Origin: Betaproteobacteria bacterium
Lineage (GTDB): Bacteria > Pseudomonadota > Gammaproteobacteria > Burkholderiales > Thiobacillaceae
Length of the DNA: 64,000 bases
Direction: 5' to 3'
Assembly: GCA_016234655.1 (NCBI GenBank)
Contig: JACRAU010000033.1
Coordinates: forward strand, 1-64,000
Position numbers and translations under genes: made by a program. Below, piece after piece: positions 41,087-58,315 of the stretch (position 1 is its first letter; each line of letters starts with the position of its first letter). The notes under the pieces were generated by a model. It searched no databases. It was not told the origin of the DNA and saw only the letters and a program-made list of their open reading frames with translations.

Positions 41087-42985
41087 GTGTCCTACTCTTT
41101 TCCCGACCGATTCGATGTGATCGTGGTGGGTGGCGGCCATGCCGGCACCGAGGCCGCGCTCGCCTGCGCCCGCATGGGGGTGAAGACCCTGCTGCTGACG
41201 CACAACATCGAGACCCTGGGCGCAATGTCGTGCAACCCGTCCATCGGCGGCATCGGCAAGGGCCATCTGGTGCGCGAGGTCGACGCCCTGGGCGGCGCCA
41301 TGGCCATCGCCACCGACGAGGCCGGCATCCAATTCCGCACCCTGAATTCGTCGAAAGGCCCGGCCGTGCGCGCCACCCGCGCCCAGGCCGACCGCGTGCT
41401 GTACAAGCAGGCGATCCGCGGCCGGCTTGAGAATCAGCCCAACCTGACCCTGTTCCAGCAGGCGGTCGACGACCTTGTGCTCGAAGGCGACCGGGTGGCC
41501 GGGGTCAAGACCCAACTCGGCATCGTGTTCCATGCCCGCGCCGTGGTGCTCACGGCCGGCACCTTCCTCGCCGGCCTGATCCATGTCGGCTTGGAGAACT
41601 TCCAGGCCGGGCGCATGGGCGACCCGCCGTCGGTCTCGCTGGCCGCCCGTCTGCGCGAACTGAGGCTGCCGGCCGGCCGCTTGAAGACCGGCACGCCGCC
41701 GCGCCTGGATGCGTGCAGCATCGATTTTTCGGTCATGCAGGTGCAAGCGGGCGACGAGCCGGAGCCGGTGTTCTCCTTCCTCGGCGACCGGGCCATGCAC
41801 CCCAAGCAATTGCCGTGTTGGATCGCCGGCACCAACGAGCGTACGCACGAGATCATCCGCGCCGGCCTCGACCGCTCGCCGATGTACACCGGGGTGATCG
41901 AGGGGGTGGGGCCGCGCTATTGCCCGTCGATCGAGGACAAGATCCACCGCTTCGCCGACAAGGCCTCGCACCAGATATTCCTGGAACCGGAAGGCCTGGC
42001 TACCCACGAGATCTATCCGAACGGCATCTCCACCTCGCTGCCCTTCGACGTGCAATTGGAGCTGGTGCGCTCGATCCATGGCCTGGAGAATGCCCACATC
42101 CTGCGCCCCGGTTATGCCATCGAATACGACTATTACGACCCGCGTGGCTTGAAGCCCAGCCTGGAGATCCAGGCCATTCAGGGCCTCTTCTTCGCCGGCC
42201 AGATCAACGGCACCACCGGCTACGAAGAGGCGGCGGCGCAAGGTCTCTTGGCCGGCCTCAATGCCGGTTTGCAGGTGCAAGACAAAGAGGCCTGGTGGCC
42301 GCGCCGCGACGAGGCCTATCTCGGGGTGCTGGTCGACGACCTGATCACTCGGGGCGTGTCCGAACCCTATCGCATGTTCACCAGCCGGGCGGAATACCGC
42401 CTCTCGCTGCGCGAGGACAATGCCGACCTGCGGCTGACCGAGACCGGCCGTCGCCTGGGGTTGGTCGACGACACGCGCTGGGCGCGGTTCGAGGCTAAGC
42501 GCGAGGCCATCGCCCGCGAGAGCGAGCGGCTGAAGGCGACCTGGGTCAATCCCGCCAACCTGCCCGAGACCGAGGCGGTGCGTGTGCTGGGCAAGGCGAT
42601 CGAGCACGAGTACTCGCTGTTCGAGCTGTTGCGCCGGCCCGAGGTGGATTATGCCAAGCTGCTTAGCCTGCCCAATGCCGGCGAGGCCTTGGCCGACATC
42701 GAGGCGCGCGAACAGGTGGAGATCCAGGCCAAGTACGCCGGCTACATCGAGCGCCAGCGCGAGGAGATCGAGCGCCAGCGCCATTACGAGGAACAGCGCT
42801 TGCCGGCGGACTTCGACTACATGCAACTGACCGGCCTGTCGATCGAGGTGCGGCAAAAACTGAACCAACAGCGGCCGGCCACCGTGGGCCAGGCGGCGCG
42901 CATCCAAGGGGTGACCCCGGCTGCGGTCTCGGTGCTGCTGGTGTATTTGAAGCGCGGCGAGTTGTTGGACAAGAAGCGCGCATGA
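41087..42985 (+). CDS. mnmG: tRNA uridine-5-carboxymethylaminomethyl modification enzyme MnmG
   Basis: [50 protein letters not shown] start. Confidence 0.98.
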   Translation: MSYSFPDRFDVIVVGGGHAGTEAALACARMGVKTLLLTHNIETLGAMSCNPSIGGIGKGHLVREVDALGGAMAIATDEAGIQFRTLNSSKGPAVRATRAQADRVLYKQAIRGRLENQPNLTLFQQAVDDLVLEGDRVAGVKTQLGIVFHARAVVLTAGTFLAGLIHVGLENFQAGRMGDPPSVSLAARLRELRLPAGRLKTGTPPRLDACSIDFSVMQVQAGDEPEPVFSFLGDRAMHPKQLPCWIAGTNERTHEIIRAGLDRSPMYTGVIEGVGPRYCPSIEDKIHRFADKASHQIFLEPEGLATHEIYPNGISTSLPFDVQLELVRSIHGLENAHILRPGYAIEYDYYDPRGLKPSLEIQAIQGLFFAGQINGTTGYEEAAAQGLLAGLNAGLQVQDKEAWWPRRDEAYLGVLVDDLITRGVSEPYRMFTSRAEYRLSLREDNADLRLTETGRRLGLVDDTRWARFEAKREAIARESERLKATWVNPANLPETEAVRVLGKAIEHEYSLFELLRRPEVDYAKLLSLPNAGEALADIEAREQVEIQAKYAGYIERQREEIERQRHYEEQRLPADFDYMQLTGLSIEVRQKLNQQRPATVGQAARIQGVTPAAVSVLLVYLKRGELLDKKRA

Positions 42986-43614
42986 ACCTGGCTGAACAAT
43001 TCTCCAAGGCCCTGGACCAGATGGGTCTGGCCATCGACGCGGCGACCCAGGCCCGGCTGCTCGACTATCTCGCGCTGCTGGCCAAGTGGAACAAGACCTA
43101 TAACCTGACCGCGATCCACGAGCCGGAACGGATGCTGACCCATCACCTGCTCGACAGCCTGGCGCTGTTGCCGCATGTCGGCGGCGAGCGCCTGCTCGAT
43201 GTCGGCAGCGGCGGCGGCCTGCCCGGCATTCCGCTGGCGATCGCGCGGCCGGGCTTGCAAGTGACGGTGCTCGACTCGAATCACAAGAAGGCCGCCTTCA
43301 TGCAGCAGGCGGTGATCGAATTGCGCTTGGCCAATGTCGAGGTGGTGTGCGACCGCTCGGAGGCCTATAGTCCGGCGGCGGCCTACTCGCAGATCGTGTG
43401 CCGGGCCTTCAGCGACTTGAGCGACTTTGTTCGCGCCACGCGCCATGCCTTGGCCCCGGGCGGCGAATGGCTGGCGATGAAGGGCGTCTATCCGAACGAA
43501 GAGATCGCCCAATTGAAAGGGGCGCGGCTCAAGCGCGATGTCGTCTTGCACGTGCCGGGCCTGGAGGCGGAACGCCATTTGATCGTGCTGCAAGCAGAGG
43601 AGGAGACCGCCTGA
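42982..43614 (+). CDS. rsmG: 16S rRNA m7G527 methyltransferase RsmG
   Basis: [43 protein letters not shown]. Confidence 0.96.
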   Translation: MNLAEQFSKALDQMGLAIDAATQARLLDYLALLAKWNKTYNLTAIHEPERMLTHHLLDSLALLPHVGGERLLDVGSGGGLPGIPLAIARPGLQVTVLDSNHKKAAFMQQAVIELRLANVEVVCDRSEAYSPAAAYSQIVCRAFSDLSDFVRATRHALAPGGEWLAMKGVYPNEEIAQLKGARLKRDVVLHVPGLEAERHLIVLQAEEETA

Positions 43615-44399
43615 TGGCGCGCATCTTTGCAATTACCAACCAGAAGGGCGGGGTGGGCAAGACCACGACCACGGTCAACCTCGCGGCCGGCCTGGCCATG
43701 CTCGGCAAGCGCGTCTTGCTGATCGACCTCGATCCGCAAGGCAACGCGACCATGGGCAGCGGGGTCGACAAGCGCGAGCTGAGCCACACGGTGTACCACC
43801 TCCTGCTCGGCCAAGCCAAGCTGGCGGACGTGGTGCGCCATTCGGAGACCGCCGGCTATGCCGTGTTGGCCGCCAACCGCGACTTGGCCGGCGCCGAGAT
43901 CGAACTGGTCGGCGAGCACGGCCGCGAGTTCCGCCTGCGCGAGGCCCTGGCCGAGGTCGGCGAGCACTACGACTATGTGCTGATCGATTGCCCGCCGGCG
44001 CTGAACCTGCTCACGGTCAACGCCCTGGCCGCCGCCCATGCCGTGATCATTCCGATGCAGTGCGAGTATTACGCGCTCGAAGGCCTGACCGATCTGGTCA
44101 ACACGGTGAAGAAGGTGAAGGCGGGCCTCAATCCGGCCATCGAGATCGAGGGCCTGCTGCGGGCGATGTTCGACCCGCGCAATACCTTGGCCCAGCAGGT
44201 CTCGGATCAACTCAAGGGGCACTTCGGCGACAAGGTCTACGACACGGTCATCCCGCGCAACGTGCGGGTGGCCGAGGCGCCCAGTTACGGCCTGTCGGCC
44301 CTGGCCTACGACAAGGCCTCCAAGGGCGCGCAGGCCTATCTGCAACTGGCGCAGGAAATCATCCGCAGGGAAGAAGGACGTCAACATGGCAAAGCTTAA
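43614..44399 (+). CDS. parA: Chromosome partitioning ATPase ParA/Soj
   Basis: IFAITNQKGGVGKTTTTVNLAAGLA; IDCPPALNLLTVNAL; followed by parB. Confidence 0.97.
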   Translation: MARIFAITNQKGGVGKTTTTVNLAAGLAMLGKRVLLIDLDPQGNATMGSGVDKRELSHTVYHLLLGQAKLADVVRHSETAGYAVLAANRDLAGAEIELVGEHGREFRLREALAEVGEHYDYVLIDCPPALNLLTVNALAAAHAVIIPMQCEYYALEGLTDLVNTVKKVKAGLNPAIEIEGLLRAMFDPRNTLAQQVSDQLKGHFGDKVYDTVIPRNVRVAEAPSYGLSALAYDKASKGAQAYLQLAQEIIRREEGRQHGKA

Positions 44400-45228
44400 A
44401 GGATTGGGTCGGGGCCTGGATGCCCTATTGGGCAACGCGGAAGTCAAAGAGGGTGAGCGCTTGCTCACGTTGCCGGTCGAGAGCCTGCAACCGGGTAAAT
44501 ACCAGCCTCGGACGCACATGGACGAGACCGCCTTGGTCGAGTTGTCCGACTCGATCAAATCCGAGGGCCTGATGCAGCCCATTCTGGCCCGGGCCATCCC
44601 CGGCGGCCGCTACGAGATCATCGCCGGCGAGCGCCGCTGGCGGGCGAGCCAGATGGCCGGCCTGCGCGAAGTGCCGGTGCTGGTGCGCGAGGTGGCCGAT
44701 GCCTCGGCCTTGAAGATGGCGCTGATCGAAAACATCCAGCGCGAAAACCTGAATCCGCTGGAAGAGGCGCACGGCATCCAGCGCCTGATCCAGGAATTCG
44801 CGATGACCCATCAGACCGCAGCCGAGGCCGTCGGCCGTTCGCGTACCGCGGTGACCAACCTGCTGCGCTTGCTCAATCTGGCCAAGCCGGTGCAAGCCTT
44901 GTTGATGGAAAACCGGATCGACATGGGCCATGCCCGCGCGATCGTGCCGCTGACGCATGCCAAGCAAACCGAGGCGGCGAACGAGATCGTGCGCCGAGGC
45001 CTCTCGGTGCGCGAGTCCGAGCACCTGGCCGGCCGCATGTTGCAGCCGAAAGAGGCACAGAAAAAACCGGCGGCCAAGGACCGGGATGTGCAGCGTTTGG
45101 AAGAAGGCCTGGCCGAGAAATTGGGCGCAAAGGTGAGCATTCACTCTAACCAGAAAGGCGTCGGCAAGCTGACCATAGAATTTGCCAGCCTGGATCAACT
45201 CGACGGCATCCTCAAGCGCATACGCTAA
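44386..45228 (+). CDS. parB: Chromosome partitioning protein ParB/Spo0J
   Basis: GLGRGLDALLG, LQPGKYQPRTHMDETALVELSDSIKSEGLMQPI, ERRWRAS, LIENIQRENLNPLEEA. Confidence 0.97.
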   Translation: MAKLKGLGRGLDALLGNAEVKEGERLLTLPVESLQPGKYQPRTHMDETALVELSDSIKSEGLMQPILARAIPGGRYEIIAGERRWRASQMAGLREVPVLVREVADASALKMALIENIQRENLNPLEEAHGIQRLIQEFAMTHQTAAEAVGRSRTAVTNLLRLLNLAKPVQALLMENRIDMGHARAIVPLTHAKQTEAANEIVRRGLSVRESEHLAGRMLQPKEAQKKPAAKDRDVQRLEEGLAEKLGAKVSIHSNQKGVGKLTIEFASLDQLDGILKRIR

Positions 45229-45254
45229 ACGGGAGCCGGCTTTATCGGGGCTAG

Positions 45255-45283
45255 TACAACCATCAATCACATTGATGGTTGTA
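45255..45283. promoter_or_regulatory. 29-bp palindrome upstream of atp operon
   Basis: TACAACCATCAAT-CAC-ATTGATGGTTGTA, 13-bp perfect arms overlapping a possible -35. Confidence 0.7.
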
Positions 45284-45308
45284 TCAATCCCCCTAATCTA
45301 TATATAAT
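45279..45308 (+). promoter_or_regulatory. Possible sigma70 promoter of atp operon
   Basis: TTGTAT-N18-TATAAT 9 bp upstream of the atpI ATG. Confidence 0.45.
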
Positions 45309-45317
45309 TGTCCGCTT

Positions 45318-46528
<1,211 letters not shown>

Positions 46529-46559
46529 CAGATTTTGCTTTTAATTGATTTTTCTTTAG

Positions 46560-46808
<249 letters not shown>

Positions 46809-46847
46809 GCGTCACTTTTCCAAGGCTTAACCGCAAGAGGTTCGGGC

Positions 46848-47318
46848 ATGAACATCAATATGACCCTGATTGGGCAGTCCATCACGTTTTTTCTGTTCGT
46901 GTGGTTCTGCATGAAGTTCGTGTGGCCGCCCGTGGTCACCGCGCTGGAGGCCCGTCGCAAGCAGATCGCCGACGGCCTGGCCGCGGCCGACCGCGGCAAG
47001 CACGAGCTGGAGCTGGCCGCCAAGCGCGCCACCGAGGCCTTGCAAGAGGCCAAGCAGAAGGCCGCCGAGATCATCGCCCAGGCCGAAAAGCGCGCGGCCC
47101 AGGTGGTCGATGAGGCCAAGGACGCCGCCAAGACCGAGGGCGATCGTCAGATCGCCGCCGCCAAGGCCGAGATCGAGCAGGAAACCCACCGCGCCCGCGA
47201 GCAGTTGCGTGGCGAAGTGGCCGCCCTGGTCGTGGCCGGTGCCGAGAAGATCCTGCGCCGCGAGGTGGATGCCAAGGCGCACGGCGATCTGCTCGAGGCC
47301 GTCAAGAACGAGCTCTGA
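46848..47318 (+). CDS. atpF: F0F1 ATP synthase subunit b
   Basis: [29 protein letters not shown]; long charged helix. Confidence 0.96.
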   Translation: MNINMTLIGQSITFFLFVWFCMKFVWPPVVTALEARRKQIADGLAAADRGKHELELAAKRATEALQEAKQKAAEIIAQAEKRAAQVVDEAKDAAKTEGDRQIAAAKAEIEQETHRAREQLRGEVAALVVAGAEKILRREVDAKAHGDLLEAVKNEL

Positions 47319-47320
47319 CC

Positions 47321-47857
47321 ATGGCCGAAGTCGTCACTATTGCACGCCCCTACGCCGAGGCCCTCGCACGCCTGGCCAAGGAGCAAAACACTTGGGCCGC
47401 CTGGTCCGACATGCTGGGCCTGGCCGCCGCCGTCGCGGCGGATGCACAGGTGGCGGCATTGGTCGCCAATCCGTCCGTGCCCGCCGAGCGCGCGGCCGAA
47501 CTGATCCTGGCGGTCTGTGGCGGCAAACTCAATGCAGAGGGTGTCAACACCGTCAAGGTGCTGGCCGAGAACAAGCGTCTTGCCGTGCTGCCGGAAATCG
47601 CCCGGCTGTTCGAGGAGATGCGCGCGGTCGCCGAAGGTGCGCTGGAAGCCAAGATCACCAGCGCCTTCCCGCTGAGCGATGCGCAAGTGACCGCCCTGGC
47701 CGACAAGCTGAGTGCAAAATATGGCCGCAAGGTCAGCACCACTCAGGAAGTGGATGCCAGCTTGATCGGCGGCGTCATGATTACGGTGGGCGACGAGGTG
47801 CTCGATGCATCGGTCCGCGCCAAGCTGGCCGAGATGGCCGTCACCCTGCAAGCTTGA
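47321..47857 (+). CDS. atpH: F0F1 ATP synthase subunit delta
   Basis: [41 protein letters not shown]. Confidence 0.95.
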   Translation: MAEVVTIARPYAEALARLAKEQNTWAAWSDMLGLAAAVAADAQVAALVANPSVPAERAAELILAVCGGKLNAEGVNTVKVLAENKRLAVLPEIARLFEEMRAVAEGALEAKITSAFPLSDAQVTALADKLSAKYGRKVSTTQEVDASLIGGVMITVGDEVLDASVRAKLAEMAVTLQA

Positions 47858-47879
47858 TCTGAAAGAATCTGGAGTCGAT

Positions 47880-49421
<1,542 letters not shown>

Positions 49422-49452
49422 GCCGGGACCTGAGTAGAGAGTCGAGAGCAAT

Positions 49453-50319
49453 ATGGCTGCCGGAAAAGAGATCCGCACCAAGATCAAGAGCGTCGAGAAC
49501 ACGCGCAAGATCACCAAGGCCATGGAGATGGTGGCCGCCTCCAAGATGCGCAAGGCACAAGAGCGCATGAAGGCGGCCCGTCCCTACGCCGAGAAGATCG
49601 CGCAGGTCATGGCGCACCTGAGCCTGTCGCATTCCGAGTACAAGCACCCGTTCTATGTCGCGCGCGACAAGGTCAAGCGCGTCGGCCTGATCGTGGTGTC
49701 GACCGACAAGGGCCTGTGCGGCGGCTTGAACACCAACGCCCTGCGCATGGTGCTGAACAAGCTGAAGGATTGGGAAGCGAAGGGCGTCGAAGTCGATGTG
49801 ACCGCCATCGGTAACAAGGGCATGGGTTTCATCCAGCGCCTGGGCGGCAACGTCGTGTCCGAGGCCACCGGCCTGGGCGACCGGCCGCACCTGGAAAAGC
49901 TGATCGGCCCGGTGAGCGTGATGTTGGAGGCCTACAAGGCCGGCAAGATCGATGCCTTGTATCTGGTCTACAGCCGCTTCATCAACACCATGAAGCAAGA
50001 GGCCCAGTTCACCCAGTTGCTGCCGCTGTCGGCCGAGGCCGCCGTGGAAAAGAGCACTGCGCACTGGGACTACATCTACGAGCCCGAGGCCAAGGGCGTC
50101 ATCGACGGCCTGATGATCCGCTACATCGAGGCGCTGATCTACCAGGCGGTCGCCGAGAACATGGCCTGCGAGCAGTCGGCGCGCATGGTCGCCATGAAGG
50201 CGGCATCGGACAACGCCAAGGACGTGATCGGCGAACTCAAGCTGGTCTACAACAAGACCCGCCAGGCGGCCATTACGAAAGAGCTGTCGGAGATCGTTTC
50301 CGGCGCGGCGGCGGTTTAA
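49453..50319 (+). CDS. atpG: F0F1 ATP synthase subunit gamma
   Basis: [32 protein letters not shown]. Confidence 0.98.
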   Translation: MAAGKEIRTKIKSVENTRKITKAMEMVAASKMRKAQERMKAARPYAEKIAQVMAHLSLSHSEYKHPFYVARDKVKRVGLIVVSTDKGLCGGLNTNALRMVLNKLKDWEAKGVEVDVTAIGNKGMGFIQRLGGNVVSEATGLGDRPHLEKLIGPVSVMLEAYKAGKIDALYLVYSRFINTMKQEAQFTQLLPLSAEAAVEKSTAHWDYIYEPEAKGVIDGLMIRYIEALIYQAVAENMACEQSARMVAMKAASDNAKDVIGELKLVYNKTRQAAITKELSEIVSGAAAV

Positions 50320-51723
<1,404 letters not shown>

Positions 51724-51726
<3 letters not shown>

Positions 51727-51791
51727 GGAGTGAGGAGTGAGGCGGAAATCGTACCGACTCGCGCGCCTCACGCCTTACACCTCGCGCCTTA
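51724..51791. repeat. Inverted heptamer-repeat array (atpD-atpC)
   Basis: TGAGGAG TGAGGAG TGAGGCG ... CGCCTCA CGCCTTA CACCTCG CGCCTTA. Confidence 0.85.
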
Positions 51792-51803
51792 CAAGGATTT
51801 GAA

Positions 51804-52229
51804 ATGGCAATGACCGTACATGTCGACATCGTGAGCGCGGAGGCCGCCATCTACGCCGGCTCGGCGGAGTATGTGATCGTCCCCGCCGAAATGGGCGAGG
51901 TGGGCATCCACCCGCGCCATGCTCCGATGCTCAGCCGCATCAAGCCCGGCTCGGTGCGCATCAAGCGGCCGCAGGAAGACGGCGAAGACGTGATCTTCGT
52001 CTCCGGCGGCATCCTCGAGGTGCAACCGCACGTGGTTACCATCCTGTCCGACACCGCCGTGCGCGGCGCCGACCTGGATGAGGCCCGTGCGCAAGAGGCC
52101 AAGCAGCGCGCGGAAGAGGCGATGAATAATCGCACCTCCGCCATGGAATACGCCCAGGCCGAGGCCGAGTTGGCGGTCGCCATCGCCCAGTTGCAGACCA
52201 TCGAGAAGATGCGCCGGCTGAAGGCTTGA
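51804..52229 (+). CDS. atpC: F0F1 ATP synthase subunit epsilon
   Basis: [39 protein letters not shown]. Confidence 0.97.
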   Translation: MAMTVHVDIVSAEAAIYAGSAEYVIVPAEMGEVGIHPRHAPMLSRIKPGSVRIKRPQEDGEDVIFVSGGILEVQPHVVTILSDTAVRGADLDEARAQEAKQRAEEAMNNRTSAMEYAQAEAELAVAIAQLQTIEKMRRLKA

Positions 52230-52250
52230 CGACGGCACCACGGCAATCAG

Positions 52251-52280
52251 AAAAAGGCAGCCCGACGGCTGCCTTTTTTA
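52251..52280 (+). terminator. Rho-independent terminator of atp operon
   Basis: AAAAAGGCAGCC-cgac-GGCTGCCTTTTTTA. Confidence 0.92.
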
Positions 52281-52361
52281 TTGCCCATTGCCGCGCCGGC
52301 CGGGCGATTTGTTTATACTTCCAGGCCATACGCGCAGGGCTTGCGCCGCCATGAAATTCGA

Positions 52362-53729
52362 ATGAACAAACCGCTGAACGTCGTCATCCTCGCCGCTGGC
52401 AAGGGCACCCGGATGCACTCCGATCTGCCCAAGGTCCTGCACCCGCTGGCCGGCCGGCCCCTGATCGAGCACGTCATCGCCGCCGCCGACAGCCTGGCGC
52501 CGGAGCGCATCTGCGTAGTCTATGGCCATGGCGGCGATGTCTTGCCGCAGGCGGTCGGCCGCGACGACCTGGCCTGGGTGAAACAAGAACCGCAACTCGG
52601 CACCGGCCACGCCGTGCAGCAGACGGTGTCGCGCTTGAACCCCGATGCGGTGGCCTTGATCCTCTACGGCGACGTGCCGCTGATCCGTTCGGAGACCTTG
52701 CAGGAACTGGTCTTGCTCGCGCGTGAAGACGCCCTGGCCCTGCTCACCGTCAGCCTGGCCAATCCCACGGGCTACGGCCGCATCGTGCGCAACGCGCAAG
52801 GCGGCGTCGAGCGCATCGTCGAACACAAGGATGCGACGCCGGAAGAGCTGACCCTCCACGAGGTCAACACCGGCATCATGGCGCTGCCGGTCAAGCGCCT
52901 GAGCGCCTGGCTCGCCCGGCTGTCCAACGACAACGCCCAAGGCGAGTATTACCTGACCGACATCATCGCGATGGCGGCGGCCGAACGGGTGCGCGTGCTG
53001 CCCTGCCACCCCGGCGCGGTGTGGGAGGTGCTCGGCGTCAACAGCCGCATGCAATTGGCCGAGCTGGAGCGCGCGCATCAACACAATCTGGCCGAGGCCT
53101 TGTTGCACCGGGGCGTGACCTTGATCGACCCGAAGCGGCTGGATATCCGCGGCGAGCTGGCCTGCGGCCGCGACGTGCTGATCGACGTCAACTGCGTGTT
53201 CGAGGGCCGCGTCGACCTGGCCGACGGCGTGAAGATCGGCGCCAATTGCGTGCTGAAGAACGTCGAGGTCGCGGCCGGGGTCGAGATCCTGCCGTTCAGC
53301 CATATCGAGGGCGCGCGTATCGGCACCGGCAGCCGCATCGGCCCCTATTCGCGTATCCGCCCCGGCACCGAGCTGGCGGCCGAGACGCACATCGGCAACT
53401 TCGTCGAGATCAAGAACAGCCGGATCGGTTTCAATTCCAAGGTCAATCACCTGAGCTACGTCGGCGACGCCAGCGTGGGCAGCAAGGTCAACATCGGCGC
53501 CGGCACCATCACCGCCAACTACGACGGCGCCAACAAGCATCGCACCGAGATCGAAGATCGCGCCTCGATCGGCTCGAACTGCGTGCTGGTGGCGCCGGTC
53601 CGCATCGGCGCCGAGGCCACCATCGGCGCCGGCTCGGTGATCAACAAAGATGCGCCGGCCGGCGAATTGACCGTGGCGCGCGCGAAAGCGGTGACCGTGC
53701 CGGGGTGGAAGCGGCCCGTCAAGAAGTGA
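52362..53729 (+). CDS. glmU: Bifunctional UDP-GlcNAc pyrophosphorylase/GlcN-1-P acetyltransferase
   Basis: [28 protein letters not shown]; left-handed beta-helix hexapeptides. Confidence 0.97.
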   Translation: MNKPLNVVILAAGKGTRMHSDLPKVLHPLAGRPLIEHVIAAADSLAPERICVVYGHGGDVLPQAVGRDDLAWVKQEPQLGTGHAVQQTVSRLNPDAVALILYGDVPLIRSETLQELVLLAREDALALLTVSLANPTGYGRIVRNAQGGVERIVEHKDATPEELTLHEVNTGIMALPVKRLSAWLARLSNDNAQGEYYLTDIIAMAAAERVRVLPCHPGAVWEVLGVNSRMQLAELERAHQHNLAEALLHRGVTLIDPKRLDIRGELACGRDVLIDVNCVFEGRVDLADGVKIGANCVLKNVEVAAGVEILPFSHIEGARIGTGSRIGPYSRIRPGTELAAETHIGNFVEIKNSRIGFNSKVNHLSYVGDASVGSKVNIGAGTITANYDGANKHRTEIEDRASIGSNCVLVAPVRIGAEATIGAGSVINKDAPAGELTVARAKAVTVPGWKRPVKK

Positions 53730-53855
53730 AGCGTGAGGAGTTGGGCGTGAGGCGCAAAAATGTATTGGATCGAAAGCGGGGCATGAAGATGCAAGCCAAG
53801 AATGCAAGCCGGGCAATGGGGGTTTTCCGCTCGCCGCTCGCCGCTCGCCGCTCGC
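53727..53855. repeat. Heptamer-repeat arrays between glmU and glmS
   Basis: TGAAGCG TGAGGAG TTGGGCG TGAGGCG at 53727-53754 and four exact CGCTCGC at 53828-53855. Confidence 0.85.
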
Positions 53856-53874
53856 CCAGCGCGGAGCGCTGATT

Positions 53875-55701
<1,827 letters not shown>

Positions 55702-55715
55702 ACGAAGGAGACAAC

Positions 55716-56477
55716 ATGGCAGTCGTTGCAGTCTTCAACCAGAAGGGCGGGGTCGGCAAGACCACCACCACCCTGAACGTGGCCGCCGCCCTGATGTTGC
55801 TGGAACGCCAGCCCATCCTGATCGACCTCGATCCGCAGGCGCACCTCAGCCTGGCCCTGGGGGTCAAGAGCCTGCATGGCGATGCCTGCGTGTCGGCCTT
55901 CTTCCTGCGCGACAAGCCGCTGGCCAGCCTGGTGCGGACCTTGCCCAACGGCCTACGCCTGATCCCCGGCCACCCCGACCTGTCCAAGGTCGATTCCATG
56001 CTCGGCGGCGTCAAGGGCGTGGCCGCCAGATTGAAAAACGGCCTGAGCGAGTTGGTCGGCGCCAACAGTCCGGTGCTGATGGATTGCGCGCCGTCGCTGT
56101 CGGTGTTGACCTTGAACGCGTTGTTCGCCTCCGACCGGGTGCTGATCCCGGTCACCTCCGATTACCTGGCCATGCAGGGCCTGCACCGCACCGAGATCGC
56201 CTTGCGCGTGCTGGAAAAACCGCTAGGCCGGCCGATCGAGCGGCGCATGGTGGTCACCCGCTATGCCGAGGACAAGCCGCAATGCCGCGACGCCCTGGCC
56301 ACCCTGAAGCAACGCTACGCGAGCGAGCTGGCCGAGGCCAAGATCGCCGACGACCTGGCCCTGGCCGAGAGCCCCGCCCACGGCATGGACATCTTCGCCT
56401 ATGCCGCCGATTCCACCGGCGCGCACGATTATCGGGTGCTGACCATGGAACTGCTGTCCAAGGGCTTCTTCAAGTAA
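55716..56477 (+). CDS. Second ParA-family ATPase
   Basis: VVAVFNQKGGVGKTTTTLNVAAAL deviant Walker A; no adjacent parB. Confidence 0.9.
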   Translation: MAVVAVFNQKGGVGKTTTTLNVAAALMLLERQPILIDLDPQAHLSLALGVKSLHGDACVSAFFLRDKPLASLVRTLPNGLRLIPGHPDLSKVDSMLGGVKGVAARLKNGLSELVGANSPVLMDCAPSLSVLTLNALFASDRVLIPVTSDYLAMQGLHRTEIALRVLEKPLGRPIERRMVVTRYAEDKPQCRDALATLKQRYASELAEAKIADDLALAESPAHGMDIFAYAADSTGAHDYRVLTMELLSKGFFK

Positions 56478-56488
56478 GGCCGGCGCGC

Positions 56489-57982
56489 CTAGCGGTGCGC
56501 GCCTATGCCGGCGATCGTCCGGCGCATCCACCACACCATGGCCAGGCCGGGTAAGGCGGCCAGGGTCGAGAACACGAAGAACATCGGCCAGCCTATGGCT
56601 TCCGACAATACGCCCGACAGCGGGCTGACATAGATGCGGCCCACCGCCGCCAGGGCCGAGAGCAGGGCGTAGTGGGTGGCGCTGAAGCGGTGATTGCACA
56701 TGCCCATCAACAGCGCGACGAAGGCGGCGGTGCCCATGCCGCTGGCGACGTTCTCGAAGGCGATGGCGGCCATCAACAGGCCGTCGATCTCGCTGGCTTT
56801 GTCCAAGGCCACGAAGCCCAAATCGAACGGCGGCAACATGAAGCTGCCCCAGGCCCCCTTGCCCGATACCGCCAATAGCCAGAACCCCAGGTTGGACACC
56901 AGTTGCAGCACGCCGAAGGCCAACAGAGCCTGATACAGGTTGATTCGCAGCATCAGCGCGCCGGCGGCCAGGGCGCCGAAGATGGTCAGCCAAATGCCGA
57001 TCACCTTGTTGACGATGCCGACCTCGGATTGCAGGAAGCCCATGCCCTTGATCAGGAAGGGCGTGGTCAGGGTGCCGGCAAAGGCATCGCCCAGCTTGTA
57101 CAGCACGATCAAGAACAGCAAGGCCCAGGCATTCTGTTGCGAGAAATAACTGTCGAGCGAGCGGTTCAAGGTTTCGAAACCCACCCGGCGCGCGGCCCAC
57201 CAGGCCAGGGGCAGCGCGCCGGCGATGCCGGCCAGGATGAACAGCAACTGGATCCACTTGTTCGGGTCCTGTGGGTCGAGGCCGATCAGCGTGAGCAGGC
57301 CGCGGGCGAGGAACCAGCCGACGATCACGCCAACAATCATCGCGCCAAAGCCGGCGAGCTCCTCCTTCGGGTCGGAGGCGAGCGGCTTGGATGCGCTGTT
57401 GACCCGAGGCAGGGTGAGCAGCGACACGCCGGCCGCGGCCAGCATGATGCCGGCCATCACCATATAGACCCGCGACCAGCTGCCCCATTGCTCGGCCCAG
57501 ATCAGCGCGACGCCGCCGGCCAGGATCATCGCCAGCCGATAGCCGAACACCGACAGCGAGCCGCCCAGGCCGCGCTCGCGCGGGTCAAGCACGTCGGTAC
57601 GGTAGGCGTCGATCACCACGTCCTGCGAGGCGGAGAGGAAGGCGATGCACAATGCGGCCAGCGCGAACAGGCCGGGCGCGCCGCTCGGCGACAGCCCGGC
57701 CATCCAGGCCAGCGCGGCGGCCAGACCCACCTGGCTCAGCACCAGCCAGCCGCGCCGCCGGCCCAGGAGCGGCGGCTCGAAGCGGTCCATCAGCGGCGCC
57801 CAGAGGAACTTGAAGGTGTAAGGCACGCCGACCAGGCCGAGGAAGCCGATGGTCGCGATGTCCACCCCGTCGACCGACAGCCAGGCCTGCATCGCCTGGC
57901 CGGTCAGCGACAGCGGCAGGCCGGAGGCGAAGCCGAGAAAGAGGACGGCGGCGAGGCGGTGGAAGGCGGTCAGGCGGTTCAT
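56489..57982 (-). CDS. AmpG-like MFS permease
   Basis: FASGLPLSLTGQAMQAWLS, GLVGVPYTFKFLWAPLMDR, SASQDVVIDAYRTDVL. Confidence 0.88.
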   Translation of the reverse strand: MNRLTAFHRLAAVLFLGFASGLPLSLTGQAMQAWLSVDGVDIATIGFLGLVGVPYTFKFLWAPLMDRFEPPLLGRRRGWLVLSQVGLAAALAWMAGLSPSGAPGLFALAALCIAFLSASQDVVIDAYRTDVLDPRERGLGGSLSVFGYRLAMILAGGVALIWAEQWGSWSRVYMVMAGIMLAAAGVSLLTLPRVNSASKPLASDPKEELAGFGAMIVGVIVGWFLARGLLTLIGLDPQDPNKWIQLLFILAGIAGALPLAWWAARRVGFETLNRSLDSYFSQQNAWALLFLIVLYKLGDAFAGTLTTPFLIKGMGFLQSEVGIVNKVIGIWLTIFGALAAGALMLRINLYQALLAFGVLQLVSNLGFWLLAVSGKGAWGSFMLPPFDLGFVALDKASEIDGLLMAAIAFENVASGMGTAAFVALLMGMCNHRFSATHYALLSALAAVGRIYVSPLSGVLSEAIGWPMFFVFSTLAALPGLAMVWWMRRTIAGIGAHR

Positions 57983-58147
57983 ATTTCGTCCACGGGTGGG
58001 ATGGCGGGGCCTAACCCAGGTTGGGCACCGGTTAGCTTTGCTAACTGGCTGTTAATAAAGGGCCAGACATAACACACTGATATAAATGAATAATTTTCCA
58101 TCTTTACTTGCTGAGAGACAGATTTTGGCGGATTGCTAATTGGGTGT

Positions 58148-58312
58148 TTATTCCTGCCTGGATCGCAAGGCATAGCGCCTGCTGTTGCTATGTCCGTCGG
58201 CATCCAAGAAGGCCTTCTCACCTGTGGACCAGCTTCTCAAATAGCGGGAAACCTCGACTTTGGCCGACTGCGATTCGCCCAAACCGAGTAACTCTCGATA
58301 CTCCTTGGCCAT
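58148..58312 (-). CDS. Small ORF (54 aa), hypothetical
   Basis: MAKEYRELLGLGESQSAKVEVSRYLRSWSTGEKAFLDADGHSNSRRYALRSRQE; ATG 3 bp after upstream stop; below the supplied ORF track's apparent size cutoff. Confidence 0.35.
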   Translation of the reverse strand: MAKEYRELLGLGESQSAKVEVSRYLRSWSTGEKAFLDADGHSNSRRYALRSRQE

Positions 58313-58315
58313 GAT

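Noticed and set aside
41081-42907. 608-aa minus-strand ORF antisense to mnmG
   Set aside because: Same GC-driven shadow ORF effect; the mnmG strand is unambiguous.
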